Under the pieces are notes generated by a model that saw only the letters and a program-made list of their open reading frames with translations, made no database searches and was not told the origin of the DNA. Below are positions 1 to 8,528 of a stretch of 64,000 nucleotides of DNA, piece by piece; the stretch's first letter is position 1, and each line of letters begins with the position of its first letter. The translations under genes were made by a program, and so were the position numbers. The stretch covers positions 62,001 through 126,000 of the forward strand of contig JAEWYQ010000070.1 of assembly GCA_023395555.1 (NCBI GenBank), in the 5' to 3' direction. The DNA comes from Bacillota bacterium (GTDB lineage Bacteria; Bacillota; Clostridia; Lachnospirales; Lachnospiraceae).

Positions 1-248
1 CTTTTATCTGTATCACTTTTTTGTTCCTGCTTGCCTGCAATCTCTTCACTCACCGCCTCAATCACGGAATCTACGCCCCGATTCAAAGCTCTGCCCTTTT
101 CCGTATTATTACTGGCAATGGGATGATATTCCGAGCAACCGGTAGCAGGCAGCTTGTTGGCATCCAGACCGGAGGTCTCCAATATAACCTTCAGAACATT
201 GACGGCTTTGGTGGTGGACAGCACCCAGTTCCTGTCGAAGTTATCCAT
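1..248 (-). pseudogene. OmpA/MotB-type C-terminal domain remnant (partial)
   Basis: Reading leftward from an ATG at 246-248, the frame stays open to the window edge and encodes about 82 residues. It contains NWVLSTTKAVNVLK, then SGLDANKLPATG, EYHPIASNNTEKGRALNR, which matches the pattern of the OmpA-like peptidoglycan-binding domain of MotB/OmpA proteins (NWELSxxRA, GxxEYxPIASNxTxxGRxxNRR). The first half of the domain and the membrane anchor are absent: a strong terminator hairpin lies directly upstream (251-278) and there is no ribosome binding site. I read it as a 5'-truncated leftover of a flagellar-motor or OmpA-family gene. Its 3' end lies outside the window. Confidence 0.6.
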
Positions 249-285
249 AAAACAGCAGACCTTATGCGGTCTGCTGTTCTTTTCC
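249..285. terminator. Terminator hairpin downstream of the GH31 gene
   Basis: An 11-bp perfect stem (251-261 with 268-278, AACAGCAGACC / GGTCTGCTGTT) with a 6-nt loop. On the minus strand it is followed by TTTTAT, placing it as the rho-independent terminator of the GH31 gene ending at 304. A T-rich stretch on the plus side could make it bidirectional. Confidence 0.8.
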
Positions 286-303
286 GTGTTTATAAGCCGG
301 CTA

Positions 304-2271
304 TTAAAATATCTCCAGGATATCACTGCCCTTTTTTACAAAGGCGATGAAGCGATCCAGCCCCGCCTCCATTTCTACGTACTGTCCGCCCGCATATCCC
401 TTCTTTTCATATACCTCGATCCATTCTCCTTCCGGAAGATAGACCCTTCTCCTGGTCTGTCCCTGGGTTACAATGGGTGCAAAAAGGATATCCTCCCCAA
501 ATAGGTACTGGTCGCCCAGACTATAGCAGATCTCATCCTGGGGATATTCATAAAACATGGGTCTCATCAGCGGCGCACCGGTCCTGGCGGCGATCTCCAT
601 GTAGCGGTGGATGTATGGCCGCAGGCGCTCCCGCAGCTCGATTAATTCCTTCAGGATGGGATATACCTTCTCACCATAGCTCCAAATCTCATTATCCCCG
701 CCGCTTGGTTCCCGGACCCCGGGATTCCGGCTGACAAAATCCTTGGGCCGGTGCCTTGTTCCATGGAGCCGTGTCACAGGGCAGAATACGCCGAACTGGA
801 ACCAGCGCACCAGCAGCTCCCGGTAAGTCTCGCTCTCCGGGTCTCCTCCCCAGAAGCCGCCGATATCACTGTTCCACCAGGGAATGCCGCACATGGCCAT
901 ATTAAGACCTGTTTTCACACTCATGCGAAGAGCGTCGAAGGTGGAGGGCACGTCTCCGGACCATACCAGGGTGCCGTATTTCTGGCTTCCGATCCAGGCG
1001 GCACGAGCCAGGGAGATAATCTCCGTCTCGCCCTCCTGCTTCAAGCCCTCATAAAAGAGCTTGGAATAATAATAGGGATAGACCAGCGCCACCTCTTCCC
1101 CATTGCCTATGGATAACCGCAGATTATCAAAATGCGTGGGATGGATCTCCGGCTCCGCCTCATCCAGCCAGAAGTTCTTAATTCCCTTGCTGTAATAGTT
1201 CTCATGTACTCTGGACCATACATACTCCCTGGTTTGAGGATTGGTCGGATCGATATAGGTCTGCATCCCGTTAAAATGGAACAGCCCGTATTGTCCGCTT
1301 TCCGTCCGCAGCAGCATATTTCTTTCATCCATATGGGCATAATTCTCGCTGTTGGGGTTGATGGTGGGCCAAATAGACACAATGGTCCGGATGCCCATCT
1401 CCTCCAGCTCCTTCACCATTTTCTCCGGCTCCGGCCAATACTTCGGATCCAGCTTCCAATCCCCCTGCTCCGGCCAGTGGAAGAAATCGATTATAATGGC
1501 GGAAATGGGAATTCCCCGCTTTTTATACTCTCTGGCTACGGTCAGCAGCTCTTCCTGGTCTTCGTAGCGGAGCTTGCTCTGCCAGAAGCCGGAGGCCCAG
1601 GCCGGAAAGGCAGGGGCATGTCCCGTGAGATCCGCATACTTTTCCATAACCTCTGCGGGCGTATCCCCCGCAACCACCAAATAGTCCACCTGCTTCGCGG
1701 AATTGGCCTGCCATAAGGAATGATTATTGGTCAGTTCACAGTGACCTATGGACGGATTATTCCACAGGAAGCCATATCCCCGGGAGGAATACACAAAGGG
1801 GATGGAGGATTTGGTATTCTTATGCAGGAAATGGCTGGTAGAGCCCTTCCGATCAAAGCAGTCATTCTGCTCCTGGCCCAGGCCATAGAAATGCTCTCCC
1901 TCCTTCGCCTCAAAAATCACCGTCATCCGGTGATTATCCGCGCCCACGGCGCGGTATTCCCGGTATCTGGCGAAAAAGGCCATCTCGGAGCGCTCCGTAA
2001 GGATTTCCTTTCCCCCCTTATAGTAGACCACCTTGCCTGCGTCGGTAATCTCTGCGGACAGCTTTCCATTGACAATAACCGCTTTCTTTTCCTCCAATGC
2101 CGTATTGCAGCCCGTTCCCTCCTGGGGCAGCAGATTCCAGTTCTCTTCGGTCAGCTTCCCATTGGGCGTGGAGCGGAAGCGAAGGCAATCCCTTCCCCAT
2201 GGTTCAATCACTACGGTCTCATCCCGCTTCTGAAATTGAATCCGGTTGCTTTGCACTGACAGTATTCCCAT
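304..2271 (-). CDS. Glycoside hydrolase family 31 (alpha-glucosidase/alpha-xylosidase type)
   Basis: A 655-residue cytoplasmic enzyme (no signal peptide) that should hydrolyse alpha-linked glucose or xylose from oligosaccharides by a retaining mechanism. The GH31 (beta/alpha)8 barrel is marked by FWLDEAEPE near residues 367-375, with Asp370 the likely nucleophile, and by WSGDVPSTF near 437-445, with Asp440 the likely acid/base. The N-terminal beta-sandwich (about 1-200) carries the FYGLGQ loop typical of the family. The open frame extends 21 codons further upstream, but the ATG at 2271 is preceded by GAGGTG at good spacing and opens with MGILSVQSNRIQF, so I chose it. It is divergent from an AraC regulator at 2556, its likely controller. 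WLDEAEPE resembles alpha-xylosidase-like members, but substrate cannot be settled from sequence alone. Confidence 0.92.
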   Translation of the reverse strand: MGILSVQSNRIQFQKRDETVVIEPWGRDCLRFRSTPNGKLTEENWNLLPQEGTGCNTALEEKKAVIVNGKLSAEITDAGKVVYYKGGKEILTERSEMAFFARYREYRAVGADNHRMTVIFEAKEGEHFYGLGQEQNDCFDRKGSTSHFLHKNTKSSIPFVYSSRGYGFLWNNPSIGHCELTNNHSLWQANSAKQVDYLVVAGDTPAEVMEKYADLTGHAPAFPAWASGFWQSKLRYEDQEELLTVAREYKKRGIPISAIIIDFFHWPEQGDWKLDPKYWPEPEKMVKELEEMGIRTIVSIWPTINPNSENYAHMDERNMLLRTESGQYGLFHFNGMQTYIDPTNPQTREYVWSRVHENYYSKGIKNFWLDEAEPEIHPTHFDNLRLSIGNGEEVALVYPYYYSKLFYEGLKQEGETEIISLARAAWIGSQKYGTLVWSGDVPSTFDALRMSVKTGLNMAMCGIPWWNSDIGGFWGGDPESETYRELLVRWFQFGVFCPVTRLHGTRHRPKDFVSRNPGVREPSGGDNEIWSYGEKVYPILKELIELRERLRPYIHRYMEIAARTGAPLMRPMFYEYPQDEICYSLGDQYLFGEDILFAPIVTQGQTRRRVYLPEGEWIEVYEKKGYAGGQYVEMEAGLDRFIAFVKKGSDILEIF

Positions 2272-2555
2272 ATTCTTCACCTCATTTTTATATTTTTTGC
2301 TTGAACCGGTCCCGCCGGTATACCAGCCGGGCATTTTCTTCTTTGCGGATATATCAGCCGGGTTATCGGTCTGTAATTAACATTGTATAATATAATCTTC
2401 TTAATACTTTAAATTTATAATTAATTTCTAACACTATTTTGATATCTTGATCTATAATTAAGAGAGGAACAAAAGGAGAGACAAAAACACTGCCAACCGG
2501 TGCCTGGCCGAAAAATTGCAGCAATAAAAGCCAGGTACAGAAAGGAAGAATTGCC
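2272..2555. promoter_or_regulatory. Divergent intergenic region between GH31 and AraC genes
   Basis: This 284-bp gap separates two divergent starts. It is A/T-rich between about 2385 and 2460, with several TATAAT-like hexamers (for example near 2390 and 2452), but no pair with a convincing -35 at 17 nt. That would suit an activator-dependent promoter controlled by the adjacent AraC protein. Nothing else was recognised. Confidence 0.4.
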
Positions 2556-3467
2556 ATGCCTGTTACAGAGACAAACCGGAAAGCCTTAAAGGAAGCCCTG
2601 GCACACGGAACCTTTGAGATGCCCTTCTCCCTGCATCATATCCGAATTCCTGCGGGAGAGAAGCAGGTGCTTTATCTTCACTGGCATACGGAGCTGGAAT
2701 TTCTGATGATTGAATCCGGAGAAGCTTTTTTTACTGTGGAGGATGATACCATTCATCTGCGTGAGCAGGAAGCGATATTTATTAACGGCAACCAGCTGCA
2801 CAGCGCCAGGGCTGCGGAGGGCCGCCCCTGTGAGTTCTATGCCGTAGTCTTTCACCCCTCCCTCCTGTTCGGCGACACCCGAAGCATGTCCTTCCTCCGG
2901 TACGTAAAGCCGATCCTGACCCGTTCCCTCTCCTGTCCGGCGCATCTTCGCCGGGAGAAGGACCGGGAGCTTCTGCTTCTGCTGAAGGAGATTGCCGCCG
3001 TCTTCCATAAGGATGTATATGAATATGATCTCTATGTGCGCGGAAAGCTGCTGGAGCTGTGGCATCTGTTTTATCGCCGTTGTGTCCCCTCCTCGGTCCC
3101 TGCAAAGGAATATAAAATTGATCGTCTTCAGCCCGTCCTGGATTATATCAATTCCCATTACAGCGAAGAACTGCGGCTGGAGGAGCTGGCCTCCCTTATC
3201 CCCCTCAGTCCGGGCCAATTCTGCCGCTCCTTCAAGGAGACTATGGGTCTGACTCCCATGGCCTACCTGAATCGGCAGCGCATTCTCAAAAGCTGTGAAC
3301 TCCTTGCTTCCGGCAGCCGGAAAATCTCAGAGATTGCCGGTCTGACGGGTTTTGATAACATCAGCTATTACAACCGCTGCTTCCTCTCCCTCATCGGATG
3401 CACCCCTTCCGCCTATCAGGCACAGGTATCCCTGCGCTCCCGGAACGGCATCCCCAAAAACGAATAA
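2556..3467 (+). CDS. AraC-family transcriptional regulator with cupin sensor domain
   Basis: A 303-residue one-component regulator. The N-terminal half has a cupin-like sugar-sensing fold (HWHTELEFLMIESG near residue 43, FINGNQLHSARA near 80). The C-terminal 100 residues hold the two AraC helix-turn-helix units (LRLEELASLIPLSPGQFCRSF and KISEIAGLTGFDNISYYNRCF, ending CTPSAYQ). The ATG at 2556 follows AAGGAAG at good distance. It is divergent from the GH31 gene and most probably senses the oligosaccharide that enzyme attacks; this link is inferred from position only. Confidence 0.92.
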   Translation: MPVTETNRKALKEALAHGTFEMPFSLHHIRIPAGEKQVLYLHWHTELEFLMIESGEAFFTVEDDTIHLREQEAIFINGNQLHSARAAEGRPCEFYAVVFHPSLLFGDTRSMSFLRYVKPILTRSLSCPAHLRREKDRELLLLLKEIAAVFHKDVYEYDLYVRGKLLELWHLFYRRCVPSSVPAKEYKIDRLQPVLDYINSHYSEELRLEELASLIPLSPGQFCRSFKETMGLTPMAYLNRQRILKSCELLASGSRKISEIAGLTGFDNISYYNRCFLSLIGCTPSAYQAQVSLRSRNGIPKNE

Positions 3468-3560
3468 AGCCGGAGTTTTTATACATAATCACCGTCTCCT
3501 CCAATATAATGTAATGATAGCAATCTCTCTGTACTGCATATCTGTTAAAATGGAGGCACT

Positions 3561-4520
3561 ATGAAAAAAGTACTGATAAAAGCTGCCCTTGTGACCCTGC
3601 TTGTCCTCGTTCTTCCCTTTTTACTGACGCTGCTGTTTGCCCGGAAGGAGCATGCGGCTTCCCTGGATGCCCTGGACTTCGCCATAATCTATCAGGTAAA
3701 TGATATCCAGAAAAAGCTTACCTTTAATGAATATCTCACCGGAGTAGTAGCCGCGAATATGTCCGTCGGTTACCATGTTGAAGCCCTCAAGGCACAGGCT
3801 GTTATTGCCAGAACCTATGCCTTGTATAATATTGCCCTTCTGACGGAGCAGAATCCGGAAAAGACCTCCTTCACCACCTCTGAGCTGGGACTTTCCTATA
3901 TCAGTCTGGAGGATCTGAAGCAGCTCTGGGGCTCCGATTATAATAACTCCTACTTCTCTAAATTGGAGAATGCCGTCTATGGCACGAAGAATGAGGTTCT
4001 TCTCTATCGGAAGGATCTGATTCTTCCGGTTTTCTTTGATACGGGCTCCGGCTATACCCGCAATGCCTCCGAGGCCTGGGGTATTTCTGTCCCCTACCTG
4101 ACCAGCGTGGCCAGCAAATATGATGTTACTTCGACGAATTATCTCTCCATCGATGAATTCCAGCTGAGCGAACTCATTGACCTGCTGGAAAAATACTACC
4201 CGGAGCTTTCCCTGCAGGAGAGCAATTTCTTCAGCCAGGTAGCCGTGGCCTCCCGGGACAGCGCCGGATATGTAACGCAAATGAACCTTGGCCGCCAGAC
4301 CGTCTCCGGTGAGGAATTTGCCAAGGTTCTTGGATTAGCTTCCAATCATTTTTATATTGAGGAATATGAGGGCAAGGCCCGCATTATCTGCAACGGCTCC
4401 GGCCACGGTATCGGCATGAGCCAGTACGGTGCCAATGCCATGGCAGAAGGCGGTTCCTCCTACACCGAGATTCTGCAGTATTATTATTCGGGTGTATCTA
4501 TCACCGATCTCTCCCACTGA
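3561..4520 (+). CDS. SpoIID/LytB-domain protein with an altered catalytic position
   Basis: A 319-residue protein with one N-terminal membrane helix (about 5-26) and an extracytoplasmic SpoIID/LytB domain. SpoIID is the lytic transglycosylase that degrades peptidoglycan stripped of stem peptides during engulfment. Family landmarks are EYLTGVVAANMSV (57-69), EALKAQAVIARTYAL (74-88), SGYTRNASEAWG and, near the C-terminus, GSGHGIGMSQYGANAMAEG. In classical SpoIID the second motif reads (A/S)EMP and its Glu is catalytic; here it is Asn66, codon AAT. The start follows GGAGG closely. The gene stands alone after the AraC gene and ends at a hairpin, so it may be a vegetative paralogue rather than SpoIID itself. 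Confidence 0.85.
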   Translation: MKKVLIKAALVTLLVLVLPFLLTLLFARKEHAASLDALDFAIIYQVNDIQKKLTFNEYLTGVVAANMSVGYHVEALKAQAVIARTYALYNIALLTEQNPEKTSFTTSELGLSYISLEDLKQLWGSDYNNSYFSKLENAVYGTKNEVLLYRKDLILPVFFDTGSGYTRNASEAWGISVPYLTSVASKYDVTSTNYLSIDEFQLSELIDLLEKYYPELSLQESNFFSQVAVASRDSAGYVTQMNLGRQTVSGEEFAKVLGLASNHFYIEEYEGKARIICNGSGHGIGMSQYGANAMAEGGSSYTEILQYYYSGVSITDLSH

Positions 4521-4521
4521 C

Positions 4522-4556
4522 CCCCTGCCGGTTTTCCGCTCTTGCAGGGGTTGTTA
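4522..4556 (+). terminator. Terminator-like hairpin after the SpoIID-like gene
   Basis: CCCCTGC (4522-4528) pairs with GCAGGGG (4544-4550), followed by a short T-rich tail (TTGTTAT). It starts just past the stop codon. The tail is weak, hence moderate confidence. Confidence 0.6.
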
Positions 4557-4613
4557 TGCTTCGTGTTCCTGCGGCAGCATATGGGATTTGGGAAGGCGCC
4601 CTCCTTCAGGGAA

Positions 4614-7055
4614 TTATCGCGATTGCTTCCGGCCCATGTGTAATTGGCTTAAAAAGATAAACTCCTCCAGCCATAGCTTCAGCCTTGGCTGCGTCTCCCG
4701 GCGTCTGCGCATCAGCTCATCCTGAAAGCCTGCCACCGCTTCCTGCTCCTGCGCCGTAACGGCCTCCTCACCATAGCGATACCGCATGAATATCCTCGCC
4801 ACATCCTCAAAGAGAATTTGATCATGCCGGAAATGATCCTTTACCCTCTCCGCCAGCATGAATATTGTCTCCTGGGGCTCCAGCACGAAGCCTTCCCTTC
4901 TCAGCAGCTCCAATATGCGCAGGAAGCTCAGATACATCTTCCCGCTGTCATCCTCCCTGTCATAGAGCTTCCGGTAATGCCCGGCCAGAACAGTATAATA
5001 CAGCAGGACCATGAGCAGAAGAATGAGCACCCCTCCCATGAATATCAGCATACCTGCCGCCACTTCATGGATTCTGCCTGCTCTCTCCTGTTCTAAAGAC
5101 ATCCTCTCCTCATTATTATAGATCAGGGGCGGGGTGGGTACTTCCGGTATTTCCACGTAAGCTCCCTCACCGCTCTCTGTCCCTGCACTCTCCTTCTTGG
5201 GCTCCGCCCATCTGGTATAACGCGCTCCCTGGAAGGGTGAGGTGGCTTCAAAGGGAATCCAGCCCACTCCTTCAAAATAGGCTTCTGCCCAGGCATGGGC
5301 CTGACTGTTTCGGATGAGATACATGCCGTTCTTGTCCTTCTCCTCATATTTTGCAATAAAGCCTTCCACATACCGGGTCGGTATTCCAACGCACCGTCCC
5401 AGGACTGCCATGGCGGTGGCGTAGGAGGTGCAATAGCCCTCCTTTCCTTCAAACAAAAAATAATCGATAAAATCCTGCCCCTCCTCCGGCTGTTTGGACG
5501 ACAGGCTGTAGGTATAGGCGCTGAGATAGGCTTCTATCGCCTTTAGCTTATCATAATTGGTATCGCAGTCCGCCGTAAGCTCCTGCGCCAGCTCTCCGAC
5601 CCGGGAGGGCAGCCCTTGGGGAAGCGCCGTGTATGCCTGCCGGATCAGCTGTGCCCGTTCCCCCAGCCGCCCATAGATATCCTCCCTGTCCTCCAGTGTA
5701 ACGGAGCTTCCCCTCCGCAGCGGGTTGGCCTGGAGCCATTCCAGAGAGTCCTGCCGGATGGCCGGCGGCGTCTGATAGGAAAAATGATCCGATGCCTTCA
5801 GCATGTTGATAAAGGCTTCCCCCTGGAGATTCATCTCATAAAAGGAATTCTCATAGAGGGTTCCTCTCTTCCGAATCTTTCCGAAGGCGAGATTGGCCGA
5901 TTCCGATACCGGCGCCGCTGTCTCGGACAGCATACGATAGGAATTCATTTTCAAAGGGTAGAAAAAGGTTTTTGTCTTAATATTACTGTACTGCAGCTTC
6001 AGAGACATCCTCTCGATGAAGCGGTTATTCTCCAAAACCACCGGCTCCTGTCTGGAAAGGGCATAAATCAGCTCCAAATAATCCAGCTGGTACTCCTGTT
6101 CTCCCGGCAGATAGTCCTTCCCGCTCTTCTCCCAGCTGTGTCCCGTATAGGTATCGCTCACTGCGCCGGTCAGATAGACTGCCCTGTCCCTGCCGGAACC
6201 GGAGAAACGGATCGCCACATTATCATTCTTCACCAGCCTGTCATTTTCATTGCCCAGCTCACTGGAATCCTCCGAGTACCCGGTGATACTGATAAAGAAC
6301 TCCTCCGGCTGCCGGGTGAAGTAGTAATCCAGGTCGACTTTCCAGATTTCAATCTGTTCCCTGATATTCTCATAAACATAGCGCACCGCCTTCCAGCGGA
6401 TCGGTTCCTCTCTGGAAGGCATCACCACGGACAGAAGGGCCAGAAGGAGACAAACCGGCAGCAGATAGAGAATGCTTTCTCTTTTCTCCTGCTTTCCCGC
6501 CTTGCGGGCATAGAGAATTCCAAAGCTCTCCATCAGGACGGACAGTATATAGAAGATAACAATGGCAATCACCAGCTTGTGCAAAGGAACCTCTCCTATG
6601 CTCAGCAGCACCAGTCCGATGACCAGAGCCGCCGCCAGGAGTATCTTTCCCAGCTGATTCTTTGTCAGCAGAAAGAAGAGCAGGGCGCTGAGGACGCCGG
6701 TCATCAGCCCTGTGAAATTGGAAAAGCCCGCCTGGTACAGCTCCCTGGAGCCGTCATACCGGGCAATCCATGCAAAATACTCCTCCATACAGGCCGCGGG
6801 ATTAAAATGCCGCATCCAGAAAACCGGTATCAGAAGGAGAAGAATGCCTGCGATAATAAGATAGGTCAACGCATTCTTCCGGTTGAGCTGGATGAAGGAA
6901 AAGCCGATGGCAGGAAGAAAGGAAAAGCACAGGGTCAGAAAGACCGGGATGTGAAGCTCAAAATACTGGTTCACAGCCAGGGACAGGGCCCAGCTTAAGG
7001 CCATGCTTAACAGAGTGTGATAGATTTGATAGCGTTTTTCTTTATCTCGAAACAT
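4614..7055 (-). CDS. Transglutaminase-like membrane protein (TgpA type)
   Basis: An 813-residue protein. The N-terminal 210 residues hold a series of hydrophobic helices, followed by a large extracytoplasmic part and a last helix at about 660-690 (GMLIFMGGVLILLLMVLLYY). The transglutaminase core lies near 500-620, with Cys in EGYCTSYATAMAVLGRCVG and the downstream His in NSQAHAWAEAYFEGVGW, where the Cys-His-Asp/Glu triad is expected. It is the last gene of a MoxR - DUF58 - TgpA set, a conserved trio whose role is thought to lie in envelope or cofactor maturation. An unusually long 179-bp gap with a perfect palindrome separates it from the DUF58 gene. The ATG follows GGAAGGGGGAGAG. Confidence 0.9.
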   Translation of the reverse strand: MFRDKEKRYQIYHTLLSMALSWALSLAVNQYFELHIPVFLTLCFSFLPAIGFSFIQLNRKNALTYLIIAGILLLLIPVFWMRHFNPAACMEEYFAWIARYDGSRELYQAGFSNFTGLMTGVLSALLFFLLTKNQLGKILLAAALVIGLVLLSIGEVPLHKLVIAIVIFYILSVLMESFGILYARKAGKQEKRESILYLLPVCLLLALLSVVMPSREEPIRWKAVRYVYENIREQIEIWKVDLDYYFTRQPEEFFISITGYSEDSSELGNENDRLVKNDNVAIRFSGSGRDRAVYLTGAVSDTYTGHSWEKSGKDYLPGEQEYQLDYLELIYALSRQEPVVLENNRFIERMSLKLQYSNIKTKTFFYPLKMNSYRMLSETAAPVSESANLAFGKIRKRGTLYENSFYEMNLQGEAFINMLKASDHFSYQTPPAIRQDSLEWLQANPLRRGSSVTLEDREDIYGRLGERAQLIRQAYTALPQGLPSRVGELAQELTADCDTNYDKLKAIEAYLSAYTYSLSSKQPEEGQDFIDYFLFEGKEGYCTSYATAMAVLGRCVGIPTRYVEGFIAKYEEKDKNGMYLIRNSQAHAWAEAYFEGVGWIPFEATSPFQGARYTRWAEPKKESAGTESGEGAYVEIPEVPTPPLIYNNEERMSLEQERAGRIHEVAAGMLIFMGGVLILLLMVLLYYTVLAGHYRKLYDREDDSGKMYLSFLRILELLRREGFVLEPQETIFMLAERVKDHFRHDQILFEDVARIFMRYRYGEEAVTAQEQEAVAGFQDELMRRRRETQPRLKLWLEEFIFLSQLHMGRKQSR

Positions 7056-7234
7056 AGCTCTCCCCCTTCCGTAATATTACTAATGTTACGCATCAGACAA
7101 CAACGCCATCAAGTTTGGCTGAGGTTAGTCCGCCAGGTCACTTTTACTTGCTTTACCTCCGTGCATTCCGGACGCTCCGCTTCACAAGATGCACAAATGT
7201 TACATTCTGTAATACAGAATGTAACATTAACCGG
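7056..7234. repeat. Intergenic segment with a 14-bp perfect palindrome
   Basis: The gap between the DUF58 and transglutaminase genes. At 7196-7228 a perfect inverted repeat (arms 7196-7209 and 7215-7228, AATGTTACATTCTG / CAGAATGTAACATT, loop TAATA) begins 7 bp past the DUF58 stop. A smaller GTAATATTAC palindrome lies at 7071-7080 just before the transglutaminase ribosome binding site. The large hairpin lacks a U-run, so it could be an RNA processing or attenuation site or a DNA-binding site. Confidence 0.7.
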
Positions 7235-8440
7235 TTAGTCCAGCTCCTGCGAAAGTATGCTGGCGATTTCATCCTCCGACATGATCTGATATACCGCAAC
7301 ATCGGAGACCTTCATTCCGGCGATCCTCTGTTTTATCTCTTCGGATACATCATCGCTGATGAACAGGATGCAGAAGTGGTTCCCCGCAGCTGCCGCCGCC
7401 ATGCCCGCCATATAGAGCTCTTTGGTCAGGTTGTGGGTGACTGCCACGCAGAACAGCCCTTCCTCTCCCGGACGCATTCTCTCCCTGATCAGATCACTGA
7501 GGGGAATCCGGCTGTCGAACCGCATCTGGGCACAGGCCCTGTAAAAGGCGTTAAAGTCCTCCTTTGCGGCTATCTGAACCTGCTTCTTTCCTCCCATTTC
7601 GTATATGATCTGGGAAGGAGTATTGCGCCGGGCATAGAAATTGGCAATCGCCAGGACACTCTCGATGATCTTGTCCTCGGCAATCACGACCTTCAGCTCC
7701 TCTTCCTCTATTGTCTCAAGATCCATGAACAGCAGAATCCGCGCCTTGGGAATGTGCTGATATCTTCTGCTGATCAGCTCCCGCATTCTTGCAGATGCCT
7801 TCCAGTGAATCCGCTTGCGGCTGTCTCCCGGATAGTACTTCCTCACCTCTGTGTCCAGCTCCTCCTCAGCGGTGTCGCTGTAACGCAGAGGATTCTTCAC
7901 ATCCGCCTGAGGCGGGGCAATCCCCAGCCGCTCCAGGGGCACCACCCGGGGCAGAACAATCACCTTCAGCTTGGAAGCCATGGGGTAGGTAATCCGGAAT
8001 AAATATAGAAAATCCGTTATTTCTACGGAATCCACACCCACATAATACTCTCCCCGGTAATTGCAGCGGATTTTTGTCTCCATGCGCTCACTTTCACTGG
8101 GCAGCAGACTGTATTCCGTGATCTCCTTCCTCGCTTCGATGGTAGATTTGTCGCTGAGAAAATTCACCTTAACATTGCGGAAGGTGATATAGTCCTCATT
8201 GGCAACGACAAAGGAATAGGTGGTCCAGTCCCCCTTCACCACCAGACGGGCCTCTATGGACTGGTACAGCTTAAAACGGAAATACACATATACCGTATAT
8301 AAAAATGCGATCACCGGAAGAAGCACCGTCAGATAAAACAGGGCATAGGAAATATTCCCCCCGTAAAAGGAGGCAAAGAGACCGCTTCCAAGGATGGCCG
8401 CCGCAATAAATAACCGGTTTATTCTCATAGAAATCCCCAT
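7235..8440 (-). CDS. DUF58 domain protein
   Basis: About 400 residues. Two N-terminal membrane helices (INRLFIAAAILGSGLFASFYG and ALFYLTVLLPVIAFLYTVYVYF) precede a soluble part holding the DUF58 signature DTEVRKYYPGDSRKRIHWKASARM, a hallmark of this von Willebrand A-like family. It sits between a MoxR AAA+ ATPase and a transglutaminase, the standard arrangement in which MoxR is thought to act as a chaperone for the DUF58 partner. The frame opens at a TTG (8491), but the ATG at 8440 (MGISMRINR) or 8428 (MRINR) fits better with AGGGCGG upstream and the first helix; the start is uncertain by a few codons. Confidence 0.88.
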   Translation of the reverse strand: MGISMRINRLFIAAAILGSGLFASFYGGNISYALFYLTVLLPVIAFLYTVYVYFRFKLYQSIEARLVVKGDWTTYSFVVANEDYITFRNVKVNFLSDKSTIEARKEITEYSLLPSESERMETKIRCNYRGEYYVGVDSVEITDFLYLFRITYPMASKLKVIVLPRVVPLERLGIAPPQADVKNPLRYSDTAEEELDTEVRKYYPGDSRKRIHWKASARMRELISRRYQHIPKARILLFMDLETIEEEELKVVIAEDKIIESVLAIANFYARRNTPSQIIYEMGGKKQVQIAAKEDFNAFYRACAQMRFDSRIPLSDLIRERMRPGEEGLFCVAVTHNLTKELYMAGMAAAAAGNHFCILFISDDVSEEIKQRIAGMKVSDVAVYQIMSEDEIASILSQELD

Positions 8441-8528
8441 TCTGCCGCCCTGCGGCATGTCAGCCAGGAAGAAACCCGGGATGGTTTCCAACCGAGACCC
8501 TGTTGATTTTCTTCCCGCATAAAATATC

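Noticed and set aside
5616-6998. Long open frame on the plus strand opposite the transglutaminase gene
   Set aside because: It is antisense to a gene with clear motifs, is low in complexity for a protein and has no ribosome site. The same applies to long antisense frames at 26358-27932 and 51867-52757.
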